IMG/VR virus record: IMGVR_UViG_3300028384_000991
Span: 1-64,000 of that record
Direction: 5' to 3' (one strand)
Length of the DNA stretch: 64,000 nt
DNA from: a virus
The notes under the pieces were generated by a model that did not search any database, was not told the origin of the DNA, and worked only from the letters and a program-made list of their open reading frames with translations. Shown here piece after piece: positions 36,201 to 43,988 of the stretch; the first letter of the stretch is position 1, and each line of letters starts with the position of its first letter. A program made the position numbers and the translations under genes.

Positions 36201-39156
36201 AAAAGTCAGTGCTGTTCTTGGTAATACTAATCTAAGAACAACACACTTTAGAGTAAAGTTTGATAGAGTTACAGGTACATTCTTTATTACTACACTTGAT
36301 GAAACAGAAACATTTTTAGGATCAGGCAGTAAGTTTACATATAAATTAAAATGGCCAGCAGATGTTAGAACCGATAAAGTAAAAATAACTGTTGGTGACG
36401 AAGAAGTTTTACCAAGCAGATACACTATTGAAAATGTTGATGATAGCACAGGTAGAACACACGAAAGAAAAATTGCAAAAATAACTTTTGATACACCACC
36501 TGCTAATAATAAAACAATTACTGTTGAATACAAAAAAGATATTTCTTTACTAAGTGCGGCAGATAGAATTAACTTGTTCTATGATCCAGAAACAGGAATG
36601 GTGGCAAACGATCTTGGTCAATTACTTGATGGTATTGACTACGGTGGAGTACAAGTTAAGAGTTTCGACTTTGGCGGAGGCTCGGGTTGGAGTGCAGATG
36701 AATGGTTTACATCTGCATATGATACGTATGATAATACATACGAAGACGAAGTTTTCCGTTTAAGTGACGACAGTACGAAAGTTTACGACTTTGCAAAAAC
36801 ACTTGAAACAGATGTAACATACAACGTTTACAAAAACGGTACAAGAATTGACGATCCTAACTTTGGAACCCCAGAGCAAACAAATCCTAATGCATTAATC
36901 AGCAGTATTACAGGTGCTGGACAAACAGGATTTATTTTAACAGATGACGGTACCGAAGTTGCTTCAACTGTAATTAAGTTTGACGAAGAAGTTGTTCCAA
37001 CGCAAAGCGGTGATGTAATTGTTATTAGAAAAAATACATCCGACGGTTCATTTATTCCTGATCCAAGAGCGTATGATACTATTGTAACAGGCGGTGATCT
37101 TGCTTACTCAAGTGCAACAGGTTTAAATCCAGAAGATATTAACATTGATGGTGATGGATTTGTTACGCCTACAACTTCAAAAGGTCCAGAAGAACTTGTT
37201 CCTGGACAAGTACTTGATACTTTAGATATTAAAGTATACGACAGAGTTGGTGAAGGCGGAAGTATTATTGAAAGTGTTTCACACGTAGCAGACGGAACAA
37301 CAGCAACTTATTCATTTACTGGTATACCGCAAAGCAAAGATGCAGTGTTTGTAAAAGTTGATAATGTTATTGTTTACAATTACACAGTAAATTACAAAGA
37401 TAAAGAAATTACATTTACATCTGCTCCAGCAAATAATGATAGAATTAATATTATTACAATGAGTGGCAACGGTGAAGCAATTCTTGATATGGATACATTT
37501 ACAGGTGACGGGTCAACTCTCCAGTATGTAACACAGGTTGATTGGAGAGATGAATTAAACAGTATTGTTACAGTAAATGGCGAGAAAGTAAACTATATTT
37601 TAGAAACAACAGATAGTTCATATGATTCAGCAAACAAAGTTGTAATTAGTTTTGGTGCACCACCTGCAGATAATTCAGTAATTAACTTTGCAATATACGC
37701 AAGTGAAGCACAAACATTTAGTGAAATTATCACAGACAACTTAGTAGCAGACGGAAGCAGTGTTAATTACAGTTTAAGTGTAACTCCGTTCAGTAGTTTA
37801 CCTTCAAGTCATAACATAATTGTTAAGGTAGGTGATAATATTCTAAATGCTGGATATAATGAAAAGTTCACAGTAGATAATAGAATCGAATATCAATTAC
37901 GTAACTGGCAACAACCAGGTGGTACACTTGGTGCAGATGACATTATTGTATTGCTTAACGGCAGACAATTAACATACACATCAGACTTTATTTTCCGTCC
38001 AGCAAACTCAAGTGTTGAAATTTTTGAAAACGTTGCTCAACAAGGCGATACATTAGAAGTGTTTGTTACTACAGATGGCGAATACACAATAAGTGGAAAT
38101 ACTTTAACATTAGATACTGCTCCTGCAGAAGATACTACAATCAAAGTAACACACTTTAGTAAACATGATGTACAGCAAATTGATCGTAAAAATTATGATA
38201 TTGTAACCAGAACAACTATTCAGTTTGAAAGTGTTGCTGATATAGAGTATAATCATTTACTTGCAGGATTAATTAAACTGCAAAGACCAACAATTGATGC
38301 TGAATATGTTTGGATTATTGTAAATGGTAGATTACAAACTCCAAGTGTTGACTATAAAGTAACAAATGACAGACTGTTTGTACGTATGGCACAGCCGTTA
38401 AACGAAAATGATACCATTGAAGTTATTCAGTTTGCTGAAGACGGTCCAACAGTTGCTAAGTTTGGTTACAGACAGTTTAAAGATATGTTGAATAGAACTG
38501 TTTATAAACGCTTAGGTGATGTAAATAGTTACAGATTAGCACAGGATCTTAAAGTATTTGATAAAGAAATTGTAGTTGATGATGCATCAACTATGTTTGT
38601 ACCAGATAAAGATTCAAACACACCAGGTGTATTGTTTGTAAACGGCGAACGTATTGAGTATATGGTCAAAGATGGTAATAGTTTACAGCAACTTCGCAGA
38701 GGTACAATGGGTACTGGTGTTAAAGATCTACATAATATTGGAGATCAACTGTTTGATCAAGGCTTCCAGCAGACTGTTCCATACCAAGATCAAACATTGG
38801 TTAACACATTTGACGGAGATGGAACTACAACAGCATTTAACTTAGATTGGGAACCTAACAGTGTTAACGAATTTGAAGTATTTGTAGGCGGTAAACGCTT
38901 ACGAAAAACAGCCATTCAGGTGTTTGATGTAACTGTGGATCAAGATTCACCAGAGGGCGATGTAACAGCACCAGCAGAATTTAGTATTAGTTCGCCAAAT
39001 ATACTAACTATTACTAATCCACCTGCAGACGGTGTGCGTGTTACAGTAATTAGAAAAATTGGTAAAATATGGAATGAGCCAGGAAAAACGTTAGGCAAGT
39101 CGGAAAATGCAATAGCACAGTTCTTAAGAGCAGAAGACGTTGACTTACCTAAATAA
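24274..39156 (+). CDS. Giant 4,960-residue virion protein, baseplate/adhesin-like
   Basis: One unbroken frame of 14.9 kb in the place of T4 genes 7-10. The N-terminus (SHLPRYFRTPANKKFLTSTL, then PGVVEKLNSYYGRKDAKAFT) probably anchors to the baseplate. Visible modules: VNxxxL-type beta-sandwich repeats near 745, 970, 4035, 4355, 4430, 4560, 4680 and 4866; carbohydrate-binding-module-like motifs (YQKDQIVRFGDNYFRV near 1485; similar near 1744, 2242 and 2855); FG-GAP-type propeller blades near 2148, 2203, 2923, 2976, 3033 and 3109 (YGDSIAVSTDGKFIAVGAP); and G.GY..P repeats near 3547, 3587, 3910 and 3950 (IDNPGTGYVSAPSIVL). Together these suggest a wedge-attached host-binding adhesin. Large structural proteins occur here in marine T4-like phages; this one is extreme. 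Composition matches its neighbours. Confidence 0.75.
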   Translation: MAYDNDQNEFPISPDGENEKRTSLSHLPRYFRTPANKKFLTSTLDQLTQPGVVEKLNSYYGRKDAKAFTQDDNYVGDVSKQREDYQLEPAVVLKDNVDNVNFYKDYNDYINQLRSFGNNNKDHSKINAQEYYAWNPHIDWDKFVNFREYYWLPSGPQVLPIYGQNKEIVSTFKVSLEENDDNVVYKFTPTGLTQNPTLKLYKGQTYIFEVDCPGHPIAFATNRAFTPGQAIITETVEGVLAPGKFEAELFDSDGYDTGEYIVEPVEGGITGWTEGDNVSTLYTDGVESATVFVEKGTLKFTVPLDAPDRLFYISKNDVNTSGTILMYNILENTEINVEEEILQKKTYTTRTDVDLSNGMLVEFLGDVTPAKYGEGTWYVEGVGDSIKLINKNDLEITGAYSSNLFVPFDTENFDKLPFGQALNYPKEQDYITINRAAIDGNQWSRHNRWFHRDVIEKVAKANGTEVDIDQSQRAKRPIIEFDPGLRLYNYGSKFKSNVDLIDDKTNDVFSIIEGSIGYNVDGVDLIEGQRVLFTADPDIRVNGRIYKVKFINHLGTRQIALQEETDTDPQTNETVLVQNGTENQGKIYWYNGTKWIKAQDKLTSNQAPLFDLYDDSDTTFSTYESNTFTGTKLFSYKEGNGANDSVLGFPLTYRNIENSGDIVFSFDLLNNEFTYQVGQVSYTQKTDVATLRKYTDLNAYENVSGWKKAATDSKQKVIRQYVVEGQKNNFAVDVYNRSGDLNELDVKVFVNNERRTDWEINRENGIAYITFTKNLTNGDNIILHCTSEADKNDNGHYAFPINLQNNPLNDNIVDFTYGEVADHVTTIIENVEGFTGNYPGSSNLRNLGQLSEYGTKFVQHSGPVSLASYHITNKNYNIVKSLRFARKEYAKFKRSFISIASELGIDGNARFLTDKIIEKFKSEKSKQTAFYWTDMIGSGASTKRSFTVVDTGNKFYSLTNPFNLNDVSAKAVYVYVNDEQLLHNRDYTFTNEGFIQITDKVTLAVDDIVDVYEYESTDASYIPPTPTKLGLWPLHIPEKYTDNTYQTPQTVIKGHDGSIIKAYGDYRDDVILELEKRIYNNVKVAYDKEIFDVDSFIGHKSRDTGFTNEDLDDIIITDFAEWLAIAGDPDYTDNSFYDRTNSFTWNYSYMSDPDSKPLPGFWRAIYKQYFGTDTPHTTPWKILGFIDKPDWWETVYGPAPYTKENLILWEDLQEGRVRQPDNPIRYRPNYARKDLLKYIPVDSQGTLLSPYESGYAQGLIVPETNRQFVFGDEAPTETAWRRSSELPFAYITAWAIHQPAKVIGLGFDRSRIKRNAANDLVYTGNDKRVRLSDLIFPNTSDSTVRVTTAGLVNYIFNYINADVTKLNETYSSEVKNLSVQLGFKIGGFTTKDKFRLILDSRTPNNKGNVFIPEENYKLFVNTSSPIDTVSYSGVIIEKRPGGYIVRGYDKAKPYFNYYPYIERAKDPVINVGGVSESFLEWQSGQRYQKDQIVRFGDNYFRVKVSGTFDTFEQDNFAKLAELPIEGGKDAILRRNFETETAKLNYGTLYRTTQEVVDFLLGYGKYLEDKGFVFSKFNNNIETIENWELSAREFLFWTTQNWNSGALITLSPSAVNLQFYRDYAVVDNIFDNFYDYTLLKADGQKLQEDFANTIRSSQNEFGLTLKNTADGIYFVKLPLVQKEHVCLLDNKTVFNDTIYNPGPGYRQQRVRVLGYRSVDWNGSINIPGFTLDNVKITDWAENVDYNISDVVYYKTRYYSAKYKIPGATEFNDDDWYLLTDKPEPKLIPNFDYKANQFADFYDLDTDNFDSEQQRLAQHLIGYQKRTYLENIINDDVSQYKFYQGFIQDKGTLNSLEKLFDALSNTENSSLEFFEDWAFKVGQYGASDSFEEVEYEIDESKIRLSPQPFQLTQTIDPLATDLVYRYTPVDVYNKPENYNHAPFPTKYIDENDSYIKTAGYVAEEDVDFKVTNYNDILDLDLNQVSVGQYIWVAKRAQTWDVLRQTETDMKVVSIINSDSSKSIEIKTRKAPTVEKDDIIGVLGVGTSQNRFYKVLRVSLDVIYAETTGEVDDAEETSGFILKLISSRVSTLNDVNSKITRDNYSTQERVWVDNDENNRWTVVENTNNYELRQSLVNSTIPGTLGTDTRSFGTSISANNNNTIVVAGSPGTTEAGRVDIHFRPGENINLVLSQSIDCPENYLSGENSFGRATALSSDGKWLFVGVPYASNVKTKYRGQFAPAAVYQKDEIVKYTNQYWKAKSIIEPTDPSLDFPSFSSHLQHLISTYDTTTNQYDNIYYILRGNFLFQEEQTDHVLIRAPRLAYVATTPGDELELVWNDINTRYPSGVQPFNGNPTLSKTFFDGRHEIADKIDDILLVDNTQAIPSVGETISSSTAVGIVAFAYTTGDNRTLIYIRDANGDFESTGNLFVGDIGIGAYERAVEQDVDGLGGWWKINVGSDYQSIATIETKPYLVIKDVIQEGSGRTPNYYENVLRITDDPSSPTTTSYIESLTFTGDDGDEIADKWVFRAPRSLDANLAVGDTLNFFFNEYRNADNLLQDPSVISSVITHDYLNNNAHTIDDLWDGWIEVNLTNFDDRGSPTEGDADYNPNYGNPFIPVVGDIVQDNDTLATAEVTYVEKTFNDLRLWVKNTTGTWKLGLNNGNISSLSIVGGSQGVGVIRLVGTTDTVNLQSTTAGFIVVVDRGTNLPRGTTRTLQGFEYWVYKSQLLDGIARDANPPSKTNNDWQRVYNIPADESGTASTLQRQGAYAIYERNASNFYQLNGIYVTPDLEAERYLGSDIKIVSHTNNTYSAYILSKGNGTFDQPGRINIINWSADGGWKLGADEDYRGDFLTTVTYFKDEYVKQNGNVYQAKTNLIPGAFDVNDWEEITTGVDLNGFLPNSTGFIVGTDSAIETDNLYEFGTQFGVSFTGDVLATIAKYGDAVDSSIATRKLVIYRKSLLGHYVFDQMIDAPYANINYGDSIAVSTDGKFIAVGAPNYTDTYANQGTVFIYEQVNGRFEQVQHLTGPKGLPNEKFGTVVRYDNDRIVVHSAGGDLFSNTEIDSGTTVFDNATTRFTSKLVDTGEVFVFELLGNRYVYSDKLEFADTRTLYFGRTMLIKGNHIYVSLPQYTRENNNSSGLVLDYRVKSNSRLWERKRNARPLVNLDKIKSISVYNKDTKIVEEYLDYIDPIQGKIAGTAEVELSFKTSFDPATYNNVIEGKVNKDITTFTAGEMVGKLWWDTDAVRFINPYSNTGNIFNVSNTMNTIFPGTEIEVYEWVESLLTPEQWDAEADSESGVARGISGTTKYGMNAYSTKKVYDKPAQKFTTYYYYWVRNKKTVPDVPGRTVSAADVQELIRDPSGQGYKYISLLNNNEWTTHNIESTIRGLNTILKFAYWTIDNTEKNIHNQYAIITDGLETSVPKSDLERKWFDSLIGYDEQGREVPDRFLSEKQRYGILNTPRQTMFVNRIEALKQLVERINGVLIKNVLIDDFDLSNLEENDPIPTLASRRYDVQIDSNKELEFVAVGRVQRATLSATIQDGKILRVDITNPGRGYKTVPTVKINSSTGEDAEIALEINNVGTVTSATVIDSGRNYQQGDTITVRNFTVLTTVDESYANKWSLYEYQGGTDPWDRVASQRFDVKPYWNYVDWYATGYNDLTKADFVIDETYELESLDDSFGSIVKINSVGSGGWLLLRKIDDQANVDYTVNYETIGRQNATIQLDKSIYDYNDQLVGFDSFGYDDSAFDLQPVDELRIIFKALRDKILVDNLAIHYNELFFAQMRYVLSEQKFVDWMFKTSFVKAKHNIGKLRKDITFNNDFLESYEAYANEVKPYKTKIREYLSTYEGEEKSQTMVTDFDLPAVYDEQQGKIVPQNAVVVDDEVRVASDVINSYPYKHWKDNASFQIKEISIADAGSGYENAPGVEFVGGGGTGATATAYVGGGKITEIKIDNPGTGYVSAPSIVLNGSVADGGRTAKVSAVLGNTNLRTTHFRVKFDRVTGTFFITTLDETETFLGSGSKFTYKLKWPADVRTDKVKITVGDEEVLPSRYTIENVDDSTGRTHERKIAKITFDTPPANNKTITVEYKKDISLLSAADRINLFYDPETGMVANDLGQLLDGIDYGGVQVKSFDFGGGSGWSADEWFTSAYDTYDNTYEDEVFRLSDDSTKVYDFAKTLETDVTYNVYKNGTRIDDPNFGTPEQTNPNALISSITGAGQTGFILTDDGTEVASTVIKFDEEVVPTQSGDVIVIRKNTSDGSFIPDPRAYDTIVTGGDLAYSSATGLNPEDINIDGDGFVTPTTSKGPEELVPGQVLDTLDIKVYDRVGEGGSIIESVSHVADGTTATYSFTGIPQSKDAVFVKVDNVIVYNYTVNYKDKEITFTSAPANNDRINIITMSGNGEAILDMDTFTGDGSTLQYVTQVDWRDELNSIVTVNGEKVNYILETTDSSYDSANKVVISFGAPPADNSVINFAIYASEAQTFSEIITDNLVADGSSVNYSLSVTPFSSLPSSHNIIVKVGDNILNAGYNEKFTVDNRIEYQLRNWQQPGGTLGADDIIVLLNGRQLTYTSDFIFRPANSSVEIFENVAQQGDTLEVFVTTDGEYTISGNTLTLDTAPAEDTTIKVTHFSKHDVQQIDRKNYDIVTRTTIQFESVADIEYNHLLAGLIKLQRPTIDAEYVWIIVNGRLQTPSVDYKVTNDRLFVRMAQPLNENDTIEVIQFAEDGPTVAKFGYRQFKDMLNRTVYKRLGDVNSYRLAQDLKVFDKEIVVDDASTMFVPDKDSNTPGVLFVNGERIEYMVKDGNSLQQLRRGTMGTGVKDLHNIGDQLFDQGFQQTVPYQDQTLVNTFDGDGTTTAFNLDWEPNSVNEFEVFVGGKRLRKTAIQVFDVTVDQDSPEGDVTAPAEFSISSPNILTITNPPADGVRVTVIRKIGKIWNEPGKTLGKSENAIAQFLRAEDVDLPK

Positions 39157-39159
39157 ATA
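39152..39159 (+). promoter_or_regulatory. Late promoter AATAAATA after the giant gene
   Basis: AATAAATA overlaps the giant gene stop codon and lies 17 bases before the ATG at 39177, with AGGA between. One base off TATAAATA. It would let the tail-fibre genes be transcribed independently of the 15-kb gene upstream. Confidence 0.55.
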
Positions 39160-39176
39160 CAATGTAGGATAACAAA

Positions 39177-39791
39177 ATGACAGACAACTTATTAGACAAA
39201 AACGGAGTATTAGTGCAAGGGCATATTAAGATATTTGACCCCGAATCTAAGGAAATTTTAATAGATAAACGCAATGCTATTCATTATGAAAATATGAGTA
39301 TAGCACTTGCTGAATCTTTGGCCAACGCAGGACAAGGATTTGTATACGAAATGGCATTTGGTAATGGTGGTACAAGTGTTGATCCTACAGGCATTATTAC
39401 ATACCTAACACCAAATTCAACAGGAACAAACGCAAGTCTTTACAATCAAACATATAAAAAGATCGTAGATGATCAGTCTGTCAACAACGTCGATCCTAAC
39501 AGAAACAAGATTGAAACAAGACACGTAACAGGTACAAATTACACAGATATCATTGTTCAATGTTTACTTGACTATGGAGAGCCAAACGGTCAAGAAGCAA
39601 ATGATACAGCAACAAGCACAGAAAGTCAATTTGTATTTGATGAATTAGGACTTGTTAGTTATTCTCCAACAGGAGACGGCAGATTACTTACACACGTAAT
39701 TTTCCATCCAGTACAAAAGAGTTTAAACAGATTAATTCAAATTGACTATACAGTTAGAATACAATCATTAACTGGTTTTAACGAGGGGTAA
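39177..39791 (+). CDS. Conserved virion structural protein, unassigned
   Basis: A 204-residue protein beginning LLDKNGVLVQGHIKIFDPES then KEILIDKRNAIHYENMSIAL. It has a central FGNGGTSVDPTGIITYLTPN and a beta-rich C-terminus (FVFDELGLVSYSPTGDGRLL then THVIFHPVQKSLNRLIQIDY). The pattern resembles small baseplate or fibre-connecting proteins that follow gp6 and the giant protein in marine T4-like phages. T4 gp8 or gp9 would lie near here, but I see no specific similarity. It precedes three fibre genes and is 4 bases from the next start. Confidence 0.55.
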   Translation: MTDNLLDKNGVLVQGHIKIFDPESKEILIDKRNAIHYENMSIALAESLANAGQGFVYEMAFGNGGTSVDPTGIITYLTPNSTGTNASLYNQTYKKIVDDQSVNNVDPNRNKIETRHVTGTNYTDIIVQCLLDYGEPNGQEANDTATSTESQFVFDELGLVSYSPTGDGRLLTHVIFHPVQKSLNRLIQIDYTVRIQSLTGFNEG

Positions 39792-39795
39792 TTAA

Positions 39796-41877
39796 ATGGC
39801 ATATTCAATTAATTACACAGACATTACAAACAAAGGTAGTATTGTAATTGAAGATAATACTGTTGATACTACAACAACCTTAAGTATCCCAGGAAGATTT
39901 ACAACAGACTATGGTTCGTTAATTGGTCAAAACTTTTTACAATTATTAGAAAATTTTGCAAACAACAATGCACCTCAAAGACCTATTGAAGGACAACTTT
40001 GGTATGACACAAGCATTGGTGTTAATCTACTTAAACTTTATGACGGTACTAACTGGATTGAAGCAGGTGGTTTAAAGCGAGGCGAATCAGCACCAGATGT
40101 TGCTAACTCTGTTGCAGGAGACCTTTGGGCAGATACAGACAATCAACAACTTTATTTGTTTACAGGTTCGGGTTGGATTCTTGTAGGACCAGAGTTTAGT
40201 GATGGGTTAGCCGCAGGTGTTAGACCTACTACACTAACAGGTACAGACAACATTAACTATACTGCACTTCAAGTTGAGATTGGCGGTAAAGTACTTGCAA
40301 TTTATGCAACAAGTGCATTTACACCTAAGTCAACAATTACAGGATTTACAACAATCAAACCTGGCTTTAATATGAGCAGTAGTAATATTACTGGAGCAGG
40401 TGTTCCTAAGTATTACGGCGTTGCAGAAAAAGCAGAAGCATTAATTATTCCTGGTGAACCAGAACCAGTACCAGCGTCAAACTTTTTAAGAGGTGACAAA
40501 TTATCTGTATCAGGACAAGCACTTACTATTAGAAATAACTCCGGGGTATCAATTGGTAGTGATGCAGTTGTCCAAGTTGGTATTGAAGGACAGAATGCAA
40601 TTATTTCAAATAATACATCAGGTGCAAACATTGACCTACGTATTAACAATGCAGGTAACCTACAACCTGTACTAAGAATTGACTCAACACAAAAAGTTGG
40701 TATTAATAACCTATCACCACAAGAAGCACTTGATGTTACAGGTAATGCAATTATTTCAAATAATCTTGTTGTCAACGGAATTGCAGAAGCAGTTAATATT
40801 GGAACAGGTAGTATTACTACAAAAGGTGGTCTTGGTGTTGCTAAGAGTTTACGAGTTGGTAATAACTTTGAAGTCAACGGTAACACAACATTTGGCGGAA
40901 CAATTTTACCAGATACAACCAATGCAATTAACATTGGATCAACAACATTTAAATTTGCAGAAATAAATGCAAACACAGTTAGAGCAAACTTAGTAGGTAA
41001 TGTTACAGGAACAGTTACAGGACGTTCAGGAAGTTCAGACAAACTTGCAAGTAGAACTACATTTAGAATTAGTGGTGATGTAACAGCCCCAGATGTAATT
41101 TATGATGGACAGTATACTGCACCGGGCGAAACTACACTTGTAAAAGAATTTGATATTACTGTAAACAGTACATTTATTACTAACAAACCTGGAGTACCAA
41201 GTTCAAGATTTGACGATGAAATTTTAATCAACAGAGTCAATGATGAAAACGGTAGTGGTACAGGTGTTAAGAAGATTTCAAGAAGCAACTTATTTGCTTC
41301 ATTACCAGTTAATCCAATTGGTATTATTACACCTTATGCAGGTGAAATGACAACAGCAAGAGAACAAGAACTTGATTTAGCAGGTTGGTTACCATGTGAT
41401 GGTAGAGAAGTTTTTATTGTTGACCACACTGACTTGTATGATGTTATTGGTACAAGGTACAAAGCAAACCCAACTATTGGTAAATTTGCACTACCAGATT
41501 TACGTGGTAGATTTCCATTAGGTATGGACAACATGGGTACAACACAAGGATCGGCAAATAGAGTTGTAAACGAAAACGCAGATGTTGTTGGTGGTACTGC
41601 TGGAGTTGAAAAGAAACCAATTGCAGTTGAAAACTTACCAGAACACGAACACGATTTACGTGGACCAAGTGGTACACAATATTATGTAACACGAGATGTT
41701 CAAGGTACACCAATTGATGACGATGCTACTCAGACAGATGCACCAACAGGTACAAATGCAGGACAGAAGTTTCCGTTCTCGGGTGGTGTTGTAAGTAATA
41801 ATCAAGTAGGCCAAGATTTTGATGTAATGAATCCATACTTGGCTGTTAATTACATAATTTACGCGGGGGCAGACTAA
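39796..41877 (+). CDS. Tail fibre with collar domain (fibre paralogue 1)
   Basis: A 693-residue fibre. The first 140 or so residues are shared with the next two genes, including LLENFANN..PQRPIEGQLWYD and GDLWADTDNQQLYLFTGSGW, and probably form the common attachment module. The middle is repetitive beta-structure (NNLVVNGIAEAVNIGTGSIT). Residues about 500-580 are a phage tail-collar domain (IGIITPYAGEM, GWLPCDGREV, ALPDLRGRFPLGMDN), as in T4 gp12 and many short fibres. After it come His-containing EHEHDLRG and a C-terminal FDVMNPYLAVNYIIYAGAD typical of collar proteins. It likely contacts host surface sugars. A GAGGGG ribosome site precedes the ATG. Confidence 0.85.
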   Translation: MAYSINYTDITNKGSIVIEDNTVDTTTTLSIPGRFTTDYGSLIGQNFLQLLENFANNNAPQRPIEGQLWYDTSIGVNLLKLYDGTNWIEAGGLKRGESAPDVANSVAGDLWADTDNQQLYLFTGSGWILVGPEFSDGLAAGVRPTTLTGTDNINYTALQVEIGGKVLAIYATSAFTPKSTITGFTTIKPGFNMSSSNITGAGVPKYYGVAEKAEALIIPGEPEPVPASNFLRGDKLSVSGQALTIRNNSGVSIGSDAVVQVGIEGQNAIISNNTSGANIDLRINNAGNLQPVLRIDSTQKVGINNLSPQEALDVTGNAIISNNLVVNGIAEAVNIGTGSITTKGGLGVAKSLRVGNNFEVNGNTTFGGTILPDTTNAINIGSTTFKFAEINANTVRANLVGNVTGTVTGRSGSSDKLASRTTFRISGDVTAPDVIYDGQYTAPGETTLVKEFDITVNSTFITNKPGVPSSRFDDEILINRVNDENGSGTGVKKISRSNLFASLPVNPIGIITPYAGEMTTAREQELDLAGWLPCDGREVFIVDHTDLYDVIGTRYKANPTIGKFALPDLRGRFPLGMDNMGTTQGSANRVVNENADVVGGTAGVEKKPIAVENLPEHEHDLRGPSGTQYYVTRDVQGTPIDDDATQTDAPTGTNAGQKFPFSGGVVSNNQVGQDFDVMNPYLAVNYIIYAGAD

Positions 41878-43979
41878 TGGCATATCAGATTAATAAAACT
41901 AACGGAGATTTGTTAGTAGAATTAGTTGACGGACAACTTAATACACAAACAACTGACATTTCACTGATTGGTAGAAATTATTCTGGCTTTGGTGAAAGCA
42001 TCAACGAAAACTTCGTTAAGATGTTAGAAAACTTCACTAACACACAAGCACCTGCAAATCCTCTTACTGGTCAATTATGGTACGACAGCGGAGAAGCAAG
42101 ATTAAAAATCTGGAATGGTACAAATTTTAAAAGTGCAGGCGGACCTATTGTAAGTCCTACACAACCGCAATTAGTATCAGGCGATCTTTGGATTGATAAT
42201 CAAAACAACAAATTATATTTTTATGATGGAACTGATTTGGTTCTTGTTGGACCGCAGTATGCAAGTTCGGAAGGACTATCTGGTTTTTCAACAGAAACAG
42301 TTCTTGATACAACACAAACAAACAGAACACTTGTAAACTTAAATGTAGGTGGACAAACTGAAGCAGTAATTTCAAGAATTAGATTTACACCTGATGCAAG
42401 TAATCCTATTAATGGCATTACTGGTGCTGTAGAAAAAGGTATTAATGTACTTAACGATGATTTTAAATTCCACGGTACAGCAACATCTGCAGATACAATT
42501 ATTAACGCACAAGGTGTTAAGAAAAATGCATCTCAATTTTTACCTACAGACGCCAATGGTGTAACCAACGGTACAATTACTACAATTAACAACGGTGGTA
42601 TTACAGTAGGTCCTGAAGATAATATTGTTATAAAAATTGATTCAAATCAAACAGTAATTGCTAACCAAGTAAGAGATAGAAATCTTACATTTAAAGTTAG
42701 ACAAGCAGGCGGCGAAGCAAGTGCAATTAAAGTACAAACACAACAAGGGTATCTTGGAATATTTAATGACAATCCAACAGCAACTCTTGATGTAGGCGGC
42801 GATGTTAAAATCAGCGGTAACTTAACAATTACAGGTGAAACTTTTCAAACAGATACAGAAAATTTACGTATCCAAGATAAAAATATTGAACTTGCAATTT
42901 CATCAGATAGTACACTTTTAACTGACGCACAAGTAGATGATGCAGGTATTATTGTTAGAGCAACTCCGAGCAATAAAGAAATATTATGGAAGCAAACAAC
43001 AAATGCATTTACTTCAAATGTATTTTGGGATTCTACACAAGGTTACAAACTTAACGGCAACACAGTATTAAGTGGAACAAGTTTAAGTTATGTAACAAGT
43101 GCTCCTGATATGCAAACACTTGGAACACTTACAAATCTTAATGTCGATAATGTAAACATTGATGCACAAAAAGTTTCTTCAACTGTTGGTAACTTGCAAC
43201 TTGAAAGTACTTCAGGCGAAATTGAAGTTTTAAGTTCAAATAGAATTACAGGTTTAGGTACGCCTACATCGGGTAGTGATGCGGCAAACAAAGATTATGT
43301 AGATAGTGCAATTGACAGTGAAGGTGTTGTGATGGCACTTAACATTACAGGATTAGGATATGATCCAGTGCAAAACGGAGGCGCAACTTTTGCTTCTAAC
43401 ATTACAACATTACTTGAAGAAATTGTACCAGCAAATACAAAACGAAATGGTACTATTGCAAAAATTCATGCAACAGACCAAACAGGTGCTTCTGCAACAC
43501 TTTCAGCGGCAGATTTAAATACTGCTCTTGAAGAAAGCACAGTATCAGTAGATAAAACTGTTACAGTAGCAACAAGAACAATTACAAGCGTGACAACTGG
43601 TGCAACAACTATTTTAACATTAGATGCTGTACACGGATATGATGCAGGACGTAACGTGGTAATAGCAGGAGCAACATATAATACAGGAACAGCGTGGGCT
43701 AATTTAAACGGAACATGGAATATTGAACGTATTGTTAGTTCAACGCAAATAGAAGTATCAGCAGACACAAGTACAGATGGTGCGTTTGCGTATGATGCTT
43801 CAAGTGGTACTACAGAAAGGGTCACCGAAACAGGTCAAGAAAACGAAGACGTACTAAAAGACGTTGAATTTACTGATGTAACCGGTGCTGTAACACTAAC
43901 AGTGAACAGATATGTCCTAACTTGTACTGTAACAGGAGGTGCTTGGACTTATACCAGCGGAGCAAGTTCTGCGGTATAA
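41877..43979 (+). CDS. Tail fibre (fibre paralogue 2)
   Basis: A 700-residue fibre whose N-terminus (ENFVKMLENFTNTQAPANPL, TGQLWYDSGEARLKIWNGTN, GDLWIDNQNNKLYFYDGTDL) aligns with the neighbours at 39796 and 44013. A fibre shaft follows (LDVGGDVKISGNLTITGETF and AANKDYVDSA, a motif common in phage fibres), then a C-terminal domain of unclear type (about 540-700, with VTVATRTITSVTTGATTILT) and no collar domain. Its ATG overlaps the previous stop (TAATG). The different C-terminus suggests a distinct ligand or a distinct fibre segment. Confidence 0.8.
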   Translation: MAYQINKTNGDLLVELVDGQLNTQTTDISLIGRNYSGFGESINENFVKMLENFTNTQAPANPLTGQLWYDSGEARLKIWNGTNFKSAGGPIVSPTQPQLVSGDLWIDNQNNKLYFYDGTDLVLVGPQYASSEGLSGFSTETVLDTTQTNRTLVNLNVGGQTEAVISRIRFTPDASNPINGITGAVEKGINVLNDDFKFHGTATSADTIINAQGVKKNASQFLPTDANGVTNGTITTINNGGITVGPEDNIVIKIDSNQTVIANQVRDRNLTFKVRQAGGEASAIKVQTQQGYLGIFNDNPTATLDVGGDVKISGNLTITGETFQTDTENLRIQDKNIELAISSDSTLLTDAQVDDAGIIVRATPSNKEILWKQTTNAFTSNVFWDSTQGYKLNGNTVLSGTSLSYVTSAPDMQTLGTLTNLNVDNVNIDAQKVSSTVGNLQLESTSGEIEVLSSNRITGLGTPTSGSDAANKDYVDSAIDSEGVVMALNITGLGYDPVQNGGATFASNITTLLEEIVPANTKRNGTIAKIHATDQTGASATLSAADLNTALEESTVSVDKTVTVATRTITSVTTGATTILTLDAVHGYDAGRNVVIAGATYNTGTAWANLNGTWNIERIVSSTQIEVSADTSTDGAFAYDASSGTTERVTETGQENEDVLKDVEFTDVTGAVTLTVNRYVLTCTVTGGAWTYTSGASSAV

Positions 43980-43980
43980 C

Positions 43981-43988
43981 GATAAATA
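43981..43988 (+). promoter_or_regulatory. Late promoter GATAAATA for fibre paralogue 3
   Basis: GATAAATA lies 24 bases before the ATG at 44013, with AAAGGGG between as a strong ribosome site. One base off the T4 late consensus. Confidence 0.58.

Noticed and set aside
40413-41042. Antisense 209-codon frame in tail fibre gene 1
   Set aside because: A shadow of the fibre coding frame; low-complexity hydrophobic sequence without a domain.
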